Positions 1 through 12,079 of a stretch of 64,000 nt of DNA are shown in pieces. Every line of letters starts with the position of its first letter. Within the stretch, counting starts at the first letter, position 1. Location of the stretch: assembly GCF_015706575.1 (NCBI RefSeq), contig NW_024037072.1, positions 19,159,162-19,223,161 on the forward strand. The letters are read 5' to 3'. A program made the translations under genes and the position numbers. Below the pieces are notes generated by a model. It worked only from the letters and a program-made list of their open reading frames with translations. It did not search any database and was not told where the DNA came from. Source of the stretch: Patiria miniata (taxonomy: Eukaryota > Echinodermata > Asteroidea > Valvatida > Asterinidae).

Positions 1-790
1 ACGCTATACCTCATGGTAGAAATTTGATTAAATGCGCATTCATAGAAAGAGTTAGCACAGCAACTATTAAGCAATTGAAATTGATCCCCAGTGTGGGGAG
101 ATCTGCGGTAATAACAGCATTGGTCTGAAATTACCTTAAAGTAATTTAATATAGCTCTATGGGAATTACTCAACCTCATTCTCATGGATACAATCTTGCG
201 CCATGTTGTTTACCACCACGTGTGTGGTCTTCTCGAATGAACGCGCACGAAATCCAATAGTGGAGGATGCGAATGACTCTATCAACATAATTGATTTGTA
301 TTAACAATCGGATGTTTTGTTTAATGTGTTCAGGTCTATGGAGGGTAAACTCTTTGATGCATTGTGAGCTATTTTGCAATTCTTTCATTAAAGCATTTCC
401 CGTAATTTAAATTAAAGTAGATATGATGGAACTATAACTATACAGTTTACAAATTACAGCTCCAAAGTGTATACGAGCCACATTGGCTTTCGTCAACCAA
501 GTTATTGACCACCCCTGCCCCGATTTCAGGTATCATAAGCCTGAGTAGATAAATCTCATTTTCCAATTAATGCAAAGGACTGAATACATCCAAGGTCATG
601 AGTTCCATTTTATGACTTTATTATATTTTTAATTGGGGTTCATCAGCTCTTAATTATTTTTTCTTGTTCTGTGACCATCAGATGTTGTCTCAGTAAACGA
701 TTTTAGGAATAAAGTATCAATAAAATAATAAAGGGTTTCATTTTTTTTCTCGCGGGGTAGGCCTATCAAGGAATAACACAGCAACTCCCT
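1..790. other. intergenic, no gene seen
   Basis: AT-rich sequence with frequent stops in all frames. Only short chance reading frames occur. A T-run lies near 741-750. I see no gene, RNA or clear repeat here. Confidence 0.6.
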
Positions 791-906
791 GGATTAGCGA
801 CTTACTGACTGCAACGACGGGCACAAGACGCGCGTCGCGTCTTGCGATTGTCTACGAGATAAGAACTGCGACGGGCGAGTTTTTATACGGGACGGCGTGC
901 TAATCC
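791..906. repeat. small CpG-rich palindromic element (candidate)
   Basis: The ends are an inverted pair, GGATTAGC at 791-798 and GCTAATCC at 899-906. Inside is a perfect 9 bp stem, CAAGACGCG (824-832) with CGCGTCTTG (836-844) and a 3-base loop. The interior is far richer in CpG than its surroundings and repeats a 'CTGC(A)ACGACGGGC'-like block on both sides of the stem. This nested symmetry suggests a small non-autonomous foldback element. No target duplication was identified, so the identity is inference. Confidence 0.35.
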
Positions 907-2576
907 GATGCTGTAAGGGTTTTGGGCTCTGCTTTTTGTCTATCAAGAAAAACAGTTACTATGCATGGATTTGGGCTAAATTTTAGCTCTGATCCGTCTC
1001 GAAATCCCTTGGTAAATTCCACACTGAAACAAAAACAAGAATGCTTATTATTCTCTGAAAATATTCAGGCATATTATAAAAAAATCGGCCTGTTAATGGA
1101 AAATAGACGCAACGGGACACTAGCTTGCGTTGAGCAAAGTTATAAAAACATCCCTTGTAGCAAATTCGAAAGTAACAAATACGCCAACGTCAATTTGATA
1201 ATGCTACGTTTATATGGGCATAGTCCTTCAATCCGACTTCACTGCAACCTCCTGGCAATATCTCTGCTAATTCGTTTGACATCTGGCATCAGTTTGTTGT
1301 ATACAAACCCGACGTTCTGTTGGTGGCTTCACACCCCCACTGAGATAACGCCGACACCTACATCGAATTTCTCAATTTGTCTGGCAATTATTACCTAAGT
1401 TGTGACAGTTATGGACGAGTTCCAAATTGAACAGCACATATAGGACCATTAGTTCGTGGGGCGGATGTAATTATAATGTGAGCTAAGTTGGGAGAAAAGT
1501 GGCACATCTTTGCAATGTCACTTGGTTATAACGACGTCTCGGTATTGGTATTGCCATCATGTTGATAAATTATGCTTTTATATGGAAGTACCTTACATAT
1601 TCTTGGGACCACCAGTGCGGGAGTCGTCTGTTGTTCCGTTATAACAAATTACACATTTTTGTTTACCCCGTGAACATAGACATCGACATGGATCCGCCAA
1701 CACAGGGATGGACAGCACAGTTGGCAGACCGCCGGTACGATTAGCTGGAGGTCAAACCCAGCTTCAGTCAATTTCTTTGTTCGAATTATAAACATAATTA
1801 TAACGCACCTACTGGTTTTCCATTTTGGTTTATGTTAACAACCCCCCTCCCATTATTTTGGACTAGACAAACAAAACAGAAAAATTGTCGTCTACAGAAA
1901 CCTGTGAATCTAAGTTATTACAAAGGACAGAAGAAGGAGCACTCAACAGTAGGCATTCCCCTAAACTCACGGGCGCTCCATCCTCTGGAAATCCCCAGCA
2001 CATCTCCCCTACCCCTCCGCGGATTCTTGTGTGTCCTTAATCGAGTTTACGGCCACTAAATGCCATTAGGATCTTGCCTCCAATCTTTAGACTAAATATT
2101 TGGACGGGCAGGACGGCACTTGTTGTCGGAAGGGCGGTCCCCGAGGCGTTGTTGATCTCAATCTTATAATAATATAGGACACGAGACTTTGATTACGGAA
2201 GAGTTCGCGTTTACGAGATTTGTGGCGAAGAAAAGGACACCCAAAAGGCGAAGCATATAAAGTTTAACGCCAGTGTTTCCTTCCGTGTACAGGACATTCC
2301 ATAGAACAATATACACTCTTAAAAGTCGAAGGAAAAGTCTTTCACAGTGGTTGTCCCGTACAGATATACTTACAGAAAAACAAATGAGCTGTTGTATTCT
2401 AATCATCTGCGAAACATTAAAGGAACGTCTTTTATGTGAAAATCACAAAACACTGCAGAGTGCACGTTTGGCTGTTTATTATACTCTGCGCGAATTCGCA
2501 CGCGAGCCCGAATCCGTGACATCCAGCGAATAGCTAACCCATACCTATTCCTTCATTCGTTGGATCTTTAATCTTC
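907..2576. other. intergenic, no supported gene
   Basis: The longest frame runs from the ATG at 961 to a stop at 1396-1398 on the plus strand (about 146 codons). It begins just after the 791-906 palindrome and shows no recognised domain, signal peptide or convincing splice context. Codon use does not stand out, so I treat it as chance. A C-rich stretch lies at 1990-2020. Nothing else is supported. Confidence 0.45.
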
Positions 2577-2816
2577 AAGACAAGATAAGTTTGCGGTAGC
2601 ACCATGTGAATAAATCTCTTTTGTGAGTATGTGTGGTTCTTAAAAGAACCGGAGGGTCTCAACGTTTCGAACAGTATGCTCTGCCTGTTGTCAGGAGAAT
2701 GGCGACGGGCAGAGCATACTATTCGAAACGTTGAGTCCCTCCGGTTCTTTTCAGAATCACACATACTCACAAAAGACATTTATTCACATGGTGCTACCGC
2801 AAACTTATCTTGTCTT
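2577..2816. mobile_element. foldback MITE, arms about 107 bp
   Basis: A long near-perfect inverted repeat. The left end begins AAGACAAGATAAGTTTGC and the right end is its complement, finishing at 2816. The arms match almost continuously, including the GAACCGGAGGG and AACGTTTCGAA blocks, and meet at a loop of roughly 20 bases near 2690-2708. No coding capacity is present; the frames running through it are shadows of the palindrome. Such structures are typical of non-autonomous foldback transposons in invertebrate deuterostomes. Target duplication is unclear, so the superfamily is not assigned. Confidence 0.8.
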
Positions 2817-4243
2817 AGTATCTTTCCACCATGCAAACCTTCAAATTTAATCTTTAAGTCAATTAATAAACCCATCCACACATATAATCTAAATAAATAA
2901 ATACATGTATATCAATCCTCTCAACAGCAACGAATACGAGTAACTGTACTTTTCTCAAACACACGTGATTTTTTTTGGGGGGGGGGGGAAAATAGGGAAT
3001 GCCACACAAAATAAAAAACGGAAACAGCCGTAAGATCAATCATCAGCTAGGACCGTACCTGAAGCTCGAACACACGTGAAACTTTCTTAACGCGAAAACA
3101 AGACTGCCTTGAACTTCAATAACTCCTTTGAACAACGGACGGTCATCTTTAAAACTCATCAGCAAAGGCAGAACAATTGAGTAGGCCTATCCAACACATA
3201 GGGCAAGGGTACACCTTGACACTGCATATATCCGCTGTGAGGACGGGAAGTGAACTTTGAGCTTAGGTTTCGATTCGATTCTAGTCTGAATCGCCACGAA
3301 GATGTGTTGCGTACGTTCACGCACTCAAAGACGGCAGATCATAGAAAAACATTTAAATATAATGCACACTTAATCTAAGCAGATATATATACTCAAACTA
3401 CATTCCCACATTAACTATTGATACAACCTAGAACCCTTTCCAGTTGACACTGATACATTGACAGTTGGAGCTATGTTTAATACAGCAGCAAATACCAGAC
3501 TTATATTTCTCGAGGATTAAATTTTGTGTGTGCGTCAGAACACAAGGCGTAACAGGTACGGTATGCGAAAAATACCAAACGGCCGCGCGCACTAAAGAGT
3601 TTGCGAAAACGCACTGAGCCCAAATTATACAAAATGCATTTTGCATAGAATTGTAAAGATAATGTCCCTCACTCCATCGCCTACAATTTCCTAAAGAGTG
3701 ACCTTGTCCCGGCAGAATCAAAATACATCTGACAAAAGAATGCTGTCATGCACGTTGGTGTATTTTCTTAACTGAAAATTCAATCAATACATCAAAATAC
3801 GAAAATCAATATCAAGGGAAGGCGCTCAAGTTGAAAGATCGCTGCACGATAATTGTTATTTTTTAAAGAAACATTCACAGGTTACAAAGTGGTCAGAATA
3901 TTTATGTATAAAATAACACAACTGAAGTGCGGGTACCGGCATTTTTTTCAGGATAATGGCGTTTTTTGAGGGGCAGTGTATACTGTGAATAGAAAACAAA
4001 TCTGGAAAACACGTTAGGTGACGGTCAAGGTTGTTAGACAACTGATTTTAGTGTTGATGGGTGGGGAGAGAGGCATGGAATTCTTTTCATTTTTAACACC
4101 GGCCCAGTGTCACACATGCATGCGTGAATATCGCGTTTTCGCATGGGTGGCGATCTGGGGGAAGAAACGGGCGGATAACGGTCCCCTGAAACATTTTGTG
4201 GTAATGCTCTCCCATAACTTTAACGCAGCGCATGTTATTTTCA
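2817..4243. other. intergenic, no gene seen
   Basis: Contains a T8-G12 homopolymer junction at 2969-2988 and otherwise ordinary AT-rich DNA. Short frames at 3428-3721 and 3856-4041 show no recognisable domain. No RNA gene was found. Confidence 0.55.
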
Positions 4244-4476
4244 CAGCGTTGTGGTCAAGTGGTTACGGTTCTCGACTCACGTGCTGGGGTACGTGGGTTC
4301 TAACGGAGAACATGGTGCCTGTGTTCTTGGGCAAGACACTTTACTACAATTGCACTGATCTCGAGCTGCTGTAAAAAAACTGGTCACATGGTCTGAACAG
4401 GGGTAATTTTTGAAGTGCTTTGAGACATTTGGATATAACATAAAAAAACACGTTGTTGTTATTATTATTATTATTC
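4244..4476 (+). mobile_element. tRNA-derived SINE, plus strand
   Basis: A tRNA-like head starts near 4244, with a box A-like TGGTCAAGTGG and a box B-like GGGTTCTAAC about 30 bases downstream. A block reading 'TTGGGCAAGACACTT' follows; this is shared by many deuterostome SINE bodies. The 3' end carries AGTGCTTTGAGACATT and finishes in a GTT/ATT microsatellite at 4452-4475. Order (Pol III promoter, body, simple-repeat tail) and length fit a complete or nearly complete SINE. It encodes no protein and would have moved with LINE enzymes. Clear target duplications were not found. Confidence 0.75.
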
Positions 4477-4991
4477 AAATTGTCTATCGCCTACAAACGT
4501 TAAACTATAGCTCGAATATGCGACGGTGTACTTCCGTTGAGGTACCCCTAAACACACACGCGTTTAACTAGAATTAAATGTGAATTTACTAATTACCAAA
4601 AACATGCCTTTCAAAAGGCAAAAACGCTCACAACGGAATATAATTTTCTCCTCATCACTTACACTGACCACCCCTCACCTCAATATAACACTTCCACTAT
4701 GGCGGTATAACCATATAACTTAGACTAGTTCCCCCAAAATTCCTTAAAATTACCAAATCGTGGATCCTAAAATTTGGTATCCCTTATTAAATTAACCGCA
4801 AAGGTAATTGATTTAAATGATATTGTCTCGATGTCTGAACCGACTTTTTTTTCGAATCAAATCGCCAGAGAATTTTGTGAAAAGTAAAGATGATTAGTCG
4901 TATTATTATTAGCTATGCATTGTCTATGGTCTATCCGGAATTCAATTGTTTCCGGCATAGAGAATGTGATCAGAAACGGAGAGCGATAATT
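4477..4991. other. intergenic, nothing seen
   Basis: AT-rich sequence with no reading frame, repeat or RNA signal that I can support. Confidence 0.55.
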
Positions 4992-5036
4992 GTGTTTGTT
5001 TGTTTGTTTGTTTGTTTGTTTGTTTGTTTGTTTGTT
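4992..5036. repeat. (TTTG)n microsatellite
   Basis: About ten perfect copies of the tetramer GTTT in a row. It creates artefactual reading frames encoding runs of CLFV or NKQT on both strands. Confidence 0.95.
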
Positions 5037-7638
5037 TTTTACAAAAGCGTGATTGCCGGTACACAACATAGCAGTGGCAATAACATGCTTTATTAATGAG
5101 AGTATTGCGAGTGTATTGTAGTCTTAACTGGAAGGGGATTTGGCCATTTGCGGGACTTAATTTTTGTAAATTTATTTCATTGGACGTGGTAAAACTGGTA
5201 CAATGGTAATATGTGGAAGTCTTCCTGTAAGAGAGTTTGCACCACGACCACCGCCTGGACCTCACAAAAGTCGCTAAATATTTTTATTTCACACCACAGT
5301 AGCCCAGAATATGTTACGAAATAGTAACATAGTTCTAGTATACAGCAGTTCGGTAACACCACCTTAGCAGCTCTAGCATACAACGCACTTCGTGGGTATT
5401 TGGTACGGTTATATTAGGTTCGTGCGATTCACAATCAGTCGATTAAATATTCACCTTTTTACTGACAAACACAGCTAAGTTATGAGCGGCAGTTCTAACA
5501 AAAAATAGGTGATATTTTAGAAACGTGAAGACTTTTTTTCTTGCACCACAGAAATGCTGAATTAAGTGACGGGTTTGAACCCCACTCCCTTGAACGCGTC
5601 CCCAAACAAAAGAAAAGAGAATAGAAAATGAAGATAACGAAGAGGAAAATGTGGCATAATATACTGTCATTAAATGGGGCAAGATAGAGGATAGCTTTGA
5701 TGTCTATTGTATGATCATGTATACGTGCTTTATAATGACATGCAGCACTGTTCATCATTTTCTATATCTGCAGTCTGCAGTGATGGGTCAATTTCAATGT
5801 TTGCCCCCGGAAAAACAGATCAATCTTTGGCAACCATGGAACTTTGTCGCTCGGTCCTGCGTTACAAATTGCATTGATCGAGGCTCCCAAAATATATATG
5901 TACTACAACATTTTCAGTAGAGTAGGATTACTGTTGAAGTTTTTTCAGCAGTTAAAGCACGCACATAGTCAATTTTAACCTTTTCATCAATCAACTTTGG
6001 ACACTAATCGCGTCCTAGCTCTCAAGTTGGAGAAAACGGCACGGCGTTGCTGGAACGAACCAAAAGTGGTTGCTGATTTAAAATAATTGCGGAACGTGGA
6101 AACCATAATGGCTCGGGTGTATGCACTGAACGAAACTCTTCACGGGATAATTCAAAATTATTTGCGAGTCGCGTTCTCTAAGGACGTGTTGGCCATTTAT
6201 TACACCAAGCATGATCGGTCTTTCTCTCTAGCACGCACTTAAAAGATATTAAGAACCATAACCATCCTCCGTGAAAGAAATGCCTTATTTGCAGAGAACA
6301 ATTTGGGAAAGTTTCCTAACGGCAATTTGGTGGTTGAGAACAATTTTCTAGGTGATTTCCAACTTTATTGGAAATGTGTCTCACTAAGGATACTGTATTT
6401 TATCCAAAATGTTTACTATTATTTCTATATAATTTTTTGAAAAACAAAAGGTGGAGTAAGACTCAGAGACAATTGGGGACCGGGGACAAACTCTATTTAT
6501 ACAATTTTATCCGAGTATTATTCGACACCTTTTTCAGCAGCATGATTCCATCTGCCATCGACTGTCATTTCTTTGTCTTTGGTCGATTCATGTATACCGT
6601 CGTCAGGGAAAAATATATGTCATCCAAAGTTGTCATTTCTCCTCTGTGAAAGATGGGCCTTGCCTGTCTACGGTGCTTTACGATGTTGCTCATCCAAAAC
6701 ACGGCAAAAATACAAACAAATAATCAAACAAACAAAGTATTAACATCTAGTATGATCGACTGAATTGGACCCAACTTGATCGGTGTTCAGCTTACCTTTA
6801 AAGCAGACTGCGGACTGCGGCCTAGAGATGCCTGGGTGGTAACTGTATCGTGTTAATCAGTCACTATCTCCACTCCAGTCGACTCTGGGTTGACAACCCG
6901 CGGCTGAACAGAAAGACCACGGTGCCTGAACTCCACTAGTTCCCCTGCGGTTACCGTCCGATTTCCAAATGTCTAGAGGAAAGACAGAAGTGTTTTGATA
7001 TCAATGCTATAGCGGGAATCGCATTCTATCTGAATATGACAGCGTGTCTTATATGCCACTTCACACCACGTCGGTGCATGCGTTGAGAGTGCACGCGCAA
7101 CATCATCATTATTATCGACCGCAGTGGAATCGGGTCCAGAGGTTAGCCGTGTTTCCAGCCTTCCGTAACTCGTCCGCGGACGCATCAGAATTAATTGATG
7201 AAATTGATCCCAGAGTCCCATGTATATCGGAGCGAGTGGCGACGTACGGTCGCCGCATATCATGATTGCGACTGTAGACTGGACTAGGCTAGGCACTGGA
7301 AAATGCAGGTTTGTGGTTGGTTGCTCCAGCACATAAAGGGCGGGGCTTCAACCAGTGCGAGGTGATTGCTGGAAAGCAAAATGTTGATTGCTATATTTAA
7401 AGCTATTATCTATTCAAGGAACACATATTTCAGAAAAAGAAATAAGCAAAACCCAGGCATCATTGAATCCCTTTGTAACAGATAGGTTGTTGCATTTGAT
7501 ATTCACAAATACAAAAAAGAAAGTCTCGATTTAAAGGATCCATGAGATAAATTTTTCTTAGGAACACATTTTGTGCAACTTTCTACTCCGGGCCCCTTAA
7601 GTGTACGCAACTAGTTGACATCCCTTTTTGGTTATTAA
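5037..7638. other. intergenic, no gene seen
   Basis: Ordinary AT-rich DNA with many short frames that overlap one another. A more CpG-rich stretch at about 7040-7265 contains a TTAATTGATGAAATTGAT block reminiscent of homeodomain-type sites and could be regulatory, but this is only composition. No exon, RNA or mobile element is convincing. Confidence 0.5.
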
Positions 7639-8426
7639 GGCCCCCTTTACACAGGGCTGCGATCTTTGTGCCACCTATGAGCGACCGAAAACTGGCCAGG
7701 ACGCTCAATGGTCGCCTAAACCCAGAAAATCATGTTTCTATGTAACTGCTCCAGCGATCCTTGTGTGCCTCCTTTGAACCACCAAAACTGCAATTTTCAG
7801 TCATTTTCATGTCGAGCTACAAGCGACCTGTGCGTCCACTGAGCCACTTGCCTGCCTCCCCTGTGCTTTCCCCGTGTAACCTACGACAACTAACGTGATT
7901 ATAGGCAACATAGGCGACCCTGAGCAATGTTTGGGCAACCATTGAGCCTCCCCTGCCTCCTCTGTGCCATCATCGGCGACCAACGGCAACTATTAAACGG
8001 CGATCACTGGTCGACCATTCGGCCATGCTTTTGCCTCCTAGGCGACCTTTGAGGCACAAGGGAGGCAGAAGCATCGCCCAGATTGACGGTAAAATTTGAA
8101 ACAGAACGGATGTATTACGTGGCGACCATTGGCCGACCATTGTGCATCCATTCTGCAACCACGGCAATGCTTGTGCCTTCCTTCTGCCTCTTTTGAGCCA
8201 CCTTTGAGCAACCAACCTCCTCGGCGACCTTTGTGCGACTGTTTTGAACATGTTCACAAATTTACGGCGACCATGGCGTCCACGGCGATGTCTGAACATC
8301 CTGTGTACCACCTTCGAATGACCTAGGCAACCATTTCGGCCTCCTTTGAGCCCCCAATGGCGACCAGGCCAGTTTTATGGTCGCACAAGGGGGGCCCAAC
8401 GGTCGCAGCCCTGTGTAAAGGGGGTC
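7639..8426. mobile_element. 788 bp TIR element flanked by TTAA
   Basis: The left end GGCCCCCTTTACACAGGGC is mirrored at the right by GCCCTGTGTAAAGGGGGTC, and both ends abut TTAA (7635-7638 and 8427-8430). Similarity continues inward for roughly 80-100 bases, including an AACTGGCC motif on both sides. The interior is crowded with variants of GGCGACC, GCAACC and TTTGTGCC on both strands. No transposase frame is present, so the element is non-autonomous. A TTAA duplication is characteristic of the piggyBac superfamily, but the terminus does not begin CCY as is usual there, so the assignment is tentative. Confidence 0.75.
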
Positions 8427-9770
8427 TTAATTTAATTGAAAAGTGCGCTTCTTTAAACATTAAACTCACATTTCATGCTCATTCCGAAAAAGATGTCATT
8501 TCAGGAAGACAAAATTCAGTTAAGGGGTTTTCTGTTCAAACTGTGAACCCAAATAATTGCTCATTTAAAACATTTGCGAGAAAAGTATGCTCATTGGCTT
8601 GCTGCCATGTGTACTGACACAACAACGAATCACCAAAGAAAACTTACATTCACGACAGCAAGATGTCCATAATTCTGGCAACTTTTGATGCTGAAATAGC
8701 CGTAACATTGAGGTGTCTGCCAGAAATGACATGACACGTTTGCTATGGATATGGATATTCAAAAAGGCACTAAAATACCCTGAAAATTGCCAAACGAAAA
8801 TTTAAAATAATGTTAAATGGGACACATAAAGGTGCATTTTCAAGGATTGCATTTAAATAAAGTGCGTTGCATGGGCCCTTTTAAGTCACAGACTTCCTTA
8901 GAAGTTCCTGCTTTAAATTCATGACATTATACAAGCCCATATATTTTTCAACACACATTTTTATTTGGTATATCATAATTCAAACCTGTTTTGGGAGAAA
9001 ACATAGCACTCATATAATTCTGACGCTATATCATTCGGGGGAAAGTGCCATGGCAAATGCTTAGATTAGCGGTGAAAACAAACAGAAGATACTCAAGACG
9101 CATTTTCCGAGTGGCTGCTCTAAGCACACAACTCTGGCATGATTACACACGGTGAGCACGTAGCGGTCAAGATGTGTTTTTCTTGGGGGCAAGTCCCCGA
9201 TAAATGTACCGTGGCGAATGGGGGGGAGAAGAAGAGAGCAAGTACGGGACATGCCAACGCGCCGTGAGTGCGGGACAAACGAAAAGCGCGCGGTACGTGA
9301 CGGGAGTCGAAGTTCGAAACAAGTTTGGTAGATTTGGTGAACTTTGGGTCCCGCTGAATCGATGATAGGCCTTAAACGATACCAACGAAGTGAAAACAGA
9401 TTGTTGTAAGAACATCGTTACAGCCTAAGGCATGGGCATCTGATTTCCACACTTGCCAACCATATAGAGAAAGAAACAGATAACAAAATAGAGTAGACCT
9501 TGTGATATCGTTAATTTCATATTGCAAAATCCCCAATTGACATTTACTTACGATTTTGGAACCAGCAACACTTTTTCGACCAAACTGCAGAGCAACACCG
9601 CCGACAAGCTTGACTTAATATTAAATCGAATACAATATTTCTGTATGTTTTATCTTACAATATTCGGATGGTATATATAGACCATGTCGCAGTTGTTTAC
9701 AAAATTGGATGTTGTGATGACGTGATTCCAACTTTAAGCAAACGTTCTTTTCTGCACTGCATGTTTATCT
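8427..9770. other. intergenic, GC-richer patch 9180-9360
   Basis: No gene seen. The stretch at about 9180-9360 is locally CpG-rich with a G7 run and could be an old element or regulatory DNA. The frames there have no recognised domains. Confidence 0.5.
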
Positions 9771-10195
9771 ACGGAGCTCTAGAGGTGCCATCCAAGGTGT
9801 TGAGATCCTGACATACTTTATTACGGGATGACAGCATCTTACACGTAAAAGGTCGACATCCTGAGATAATTTATATCGGGATGACGTCATCCTAAGAGTC
9901 AAATGTCCACATCCTGAGATAACTTCGAATGCTGTTTAGTGGAGTTATGAGAAGGTAATCCTACTTTCAGGATGTCGTCATCCCGTGATGTATTTTCTCA
10001 GGTTGTCGACACCCTACTCTTGGGATGACGTTATCCCTTAATAAATTATCTGATGATGTCGACATCCTACTTTGACGTTGTCATCATAACGTATCTCAGG
10101 ATGTTGACATCTCACGTGTGATGTAAGATGCGGTCATCCTGTGAAAAGTTATGTCAGGATCTCAACATCTTAGAAGGCACCTCCAGAGCTCCGTA
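9771..10195. mobile_element. foldback MITE with TTTATC(T) target duplication
   Basis: Begins ACGGAGCTCTAGAGGTGCC and ends GGCACCTCCAGAGCTCCGT(A), with inverted similarity continuing about 180 bases into both arms. TTTATCT occurs immediately outside both ends (9764-9770 and 10196-10202), a likely 6-7 bp target duplication. The arms are built from repeated near-palindromic units of the type GGATGTCGACATCC and GGATGACGTCATCC alternating with CTGAGATAA-like spacers. There is no coding capacity. Superfamily is not assigned because the duplication length is ambiguous. Confidence 0.82.
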
Positions 10196-11093
10196 TTTAT
10201 CTCTTAAAATATGAATGTTGACATGTCCAAACTGTTAAATGTGGGCCAAATACATTCAATGAATTCTTAAAATGTTTGGGTTGCCCGTGGTTGCATGTCG
10301 GCATGACGTCACAGACAACATGGTCCAGGTGTGTCTCTTACTTAAGTCTTAAATAAATTCTCTAAAAACAATAGTTTCTGTGTACAGCAAATCTTTTGTC
10401 AGTGCTGTAAATCATGTTTTATGCGTGTGACAAACACAAGAACCATTCAGTAGCAAGAAAATCTCAACCGGATCAGTTCGGCAAATCAAATATCCCGATA
10501 ACACGACCTATTATTATGATGAAGAGGAGATCACCTTAGTGACATGACGTAGGGCTTCCTTTCTATCCATTCTGAGCTGCACGGAGACAGATGGTTTTTG
10601 CAGAAATGCATCTATCAGAAAGTCCTTGAGACCCCCGTCTCCGATGCTCCGACCCACTTGAGCACAAGCTCCTTACAGACGAGTCAATATTGCCTGAGGC
10701 AAAACAAAAACGTCTTAGCAGACGAGGAAGACAATTCCAATTTTCATTGTGATCTCCAGCATAGAGGGCTCAGGCAAAAAAAACACCAAAGCATGTAATT
10801 TATTATTGATGGGAGATGTTGATTGCAATCTGTTTGCTAATAAATCTGGCGTCACAAATGTTACATGCTATACCAAGAGTTTTTGGTATTAAGTTGAATA
10901 CGGTGGTGTACTTCATCACATTCAAGAGTGGCAAACTTTCAGGCCCTACAACAGTCTGGCGAGTGTTTCCTCAGTGCACATTATACAAGTATTCAACTGA
11001 GTATACATGTGCATTTAAATTCTCAAAAATATTTCAATGGTCTCATTTTAATTTTTATGTTAGTTTTTTCTCCAGATTTATATACACAAAAAC
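10196..11093. other. intergenic, no gene seen
   Basis: AT-rich DNA. Frames at 10598-10798 and 10816-11211 (plus) lack recognised domains; the second overruns the hairpin at 11094 and so is not credible as an exon. Confidence 0.5.
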
Positions 11094-11168
11094 GAAATTT
11101 CTCCAGTCATCGACACATCGGGCCGAAATGGAATTTCGGCCCGATGTGTCGATGACTGGAGAAATTTC
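11094..11168. repeat. perfect 36 bp hairpin, 3-base loop
   Basis: Bases 11094-11129 are the exact reverse complement of 11133-11168, with loop GGA. The arms contain TCATCGACACATCGGGCC. A perfect stem this long with a minimal loop is either a very young foldback insertion or an assembly/amplification fold-back artefact. The loop is too small for a typical animal microRNA precursor. Confidence 0.9.
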
Positions 11169-12079
11169 AGATTACATTAATCGTCTTTTTATCCGTTGGG
11201 GCCAATTATAGTTGTTTTTTGGCCAAATTAGACGAGTTGCAATTCAGATAAGTTTGGAGCAAAACCGTACAGGCTTACTTGAGCCCCATGTTATTAGCAA
11301 TAAACAGACGTACAGTACTTGTCTGCTATCGCCGAACTCATTACTCGGTGAATCCAAGTATTAGGACCTACTTTGAAACTAAATCAGCTGAAATCGAATA
11401 AACCTGCCTACCGTCCTTCCGTTACGGAAGTGAACTTGTAATTAAGGGATGGCAGTATCAATTTACACGATAATTAAATAGCTTGGTAGTAAAAGCTAGG
11501 TCAGTAAAGGCCAGGGCTGCAAACAAAATTAAGTGCACGTCCATCTTTTATGCTTAGCCCCGTTGTCCATATTTTTTCTCTAATAGGTAAATGCCGTACA
11601 ATTCAATCAATCCTAGTTATCCAATTGCCCCTCTTGTCGGTTCAAGGTTGTTATTCACACTGAGCGCAAAGCCGAATGTAGGCCAACGATATTCATCATA
11701 GTAAAATGCCATGATAACAATTTCTTCTTGCCCAGGACAATTTCTTTTCACTGACCCCAAAGCGCACTCAGAAAATATCGCCAGTGAGAGAAGACGTGTG
11801 AAACTAGTCAACAGATCCTATATCACGTGTCCCTTATTGATATCCTATTTATACAATAGACAGTATTTTCATATGAAAAGCAAATGTAGTTGTGCTCATA
11901 GACCATGAAATTACCCCATATAGGACGTGTTGGTGCGTTTAATTAAAGTCCGGTATCTCTACTGCAAACCGCCAGCTATCTTCAGTAGATAGCAATTCAA
12001 ACTGATGAACGAGGTAGACATAATGTGCATGTCTACACGACAAATGCATACGAATCAATTCACAAGCGGCATGTCTTTT
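11169..12079. other. intergenic, no gene seen
   Basis: No domain, RNA or repeat is recognised. Overlapping short frames near 11617-11908 lie on opposite strands and look like chance. Confidence 0.5.

Noticed and set aside
922..1398. 158-codon plus frame
   Set aside because: The first codon is TTG and the first ATG is at 961; no domain, and length alone is not convincing among many frames.
2631..2900. Overlapping frames on both strands with similar peptides
   Set aside because: They are the two faces of the foldback element at 2577-2816.
4857..5265. Frames with NKQT or CLFV repeats
   Set aside because: Translation of the TTTG microsatellite.
5560..5640. GGTTCAAACCC (minus) resembling tRNA box B
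   Set aside because: No box A at a suitable distance and no stem pairing.
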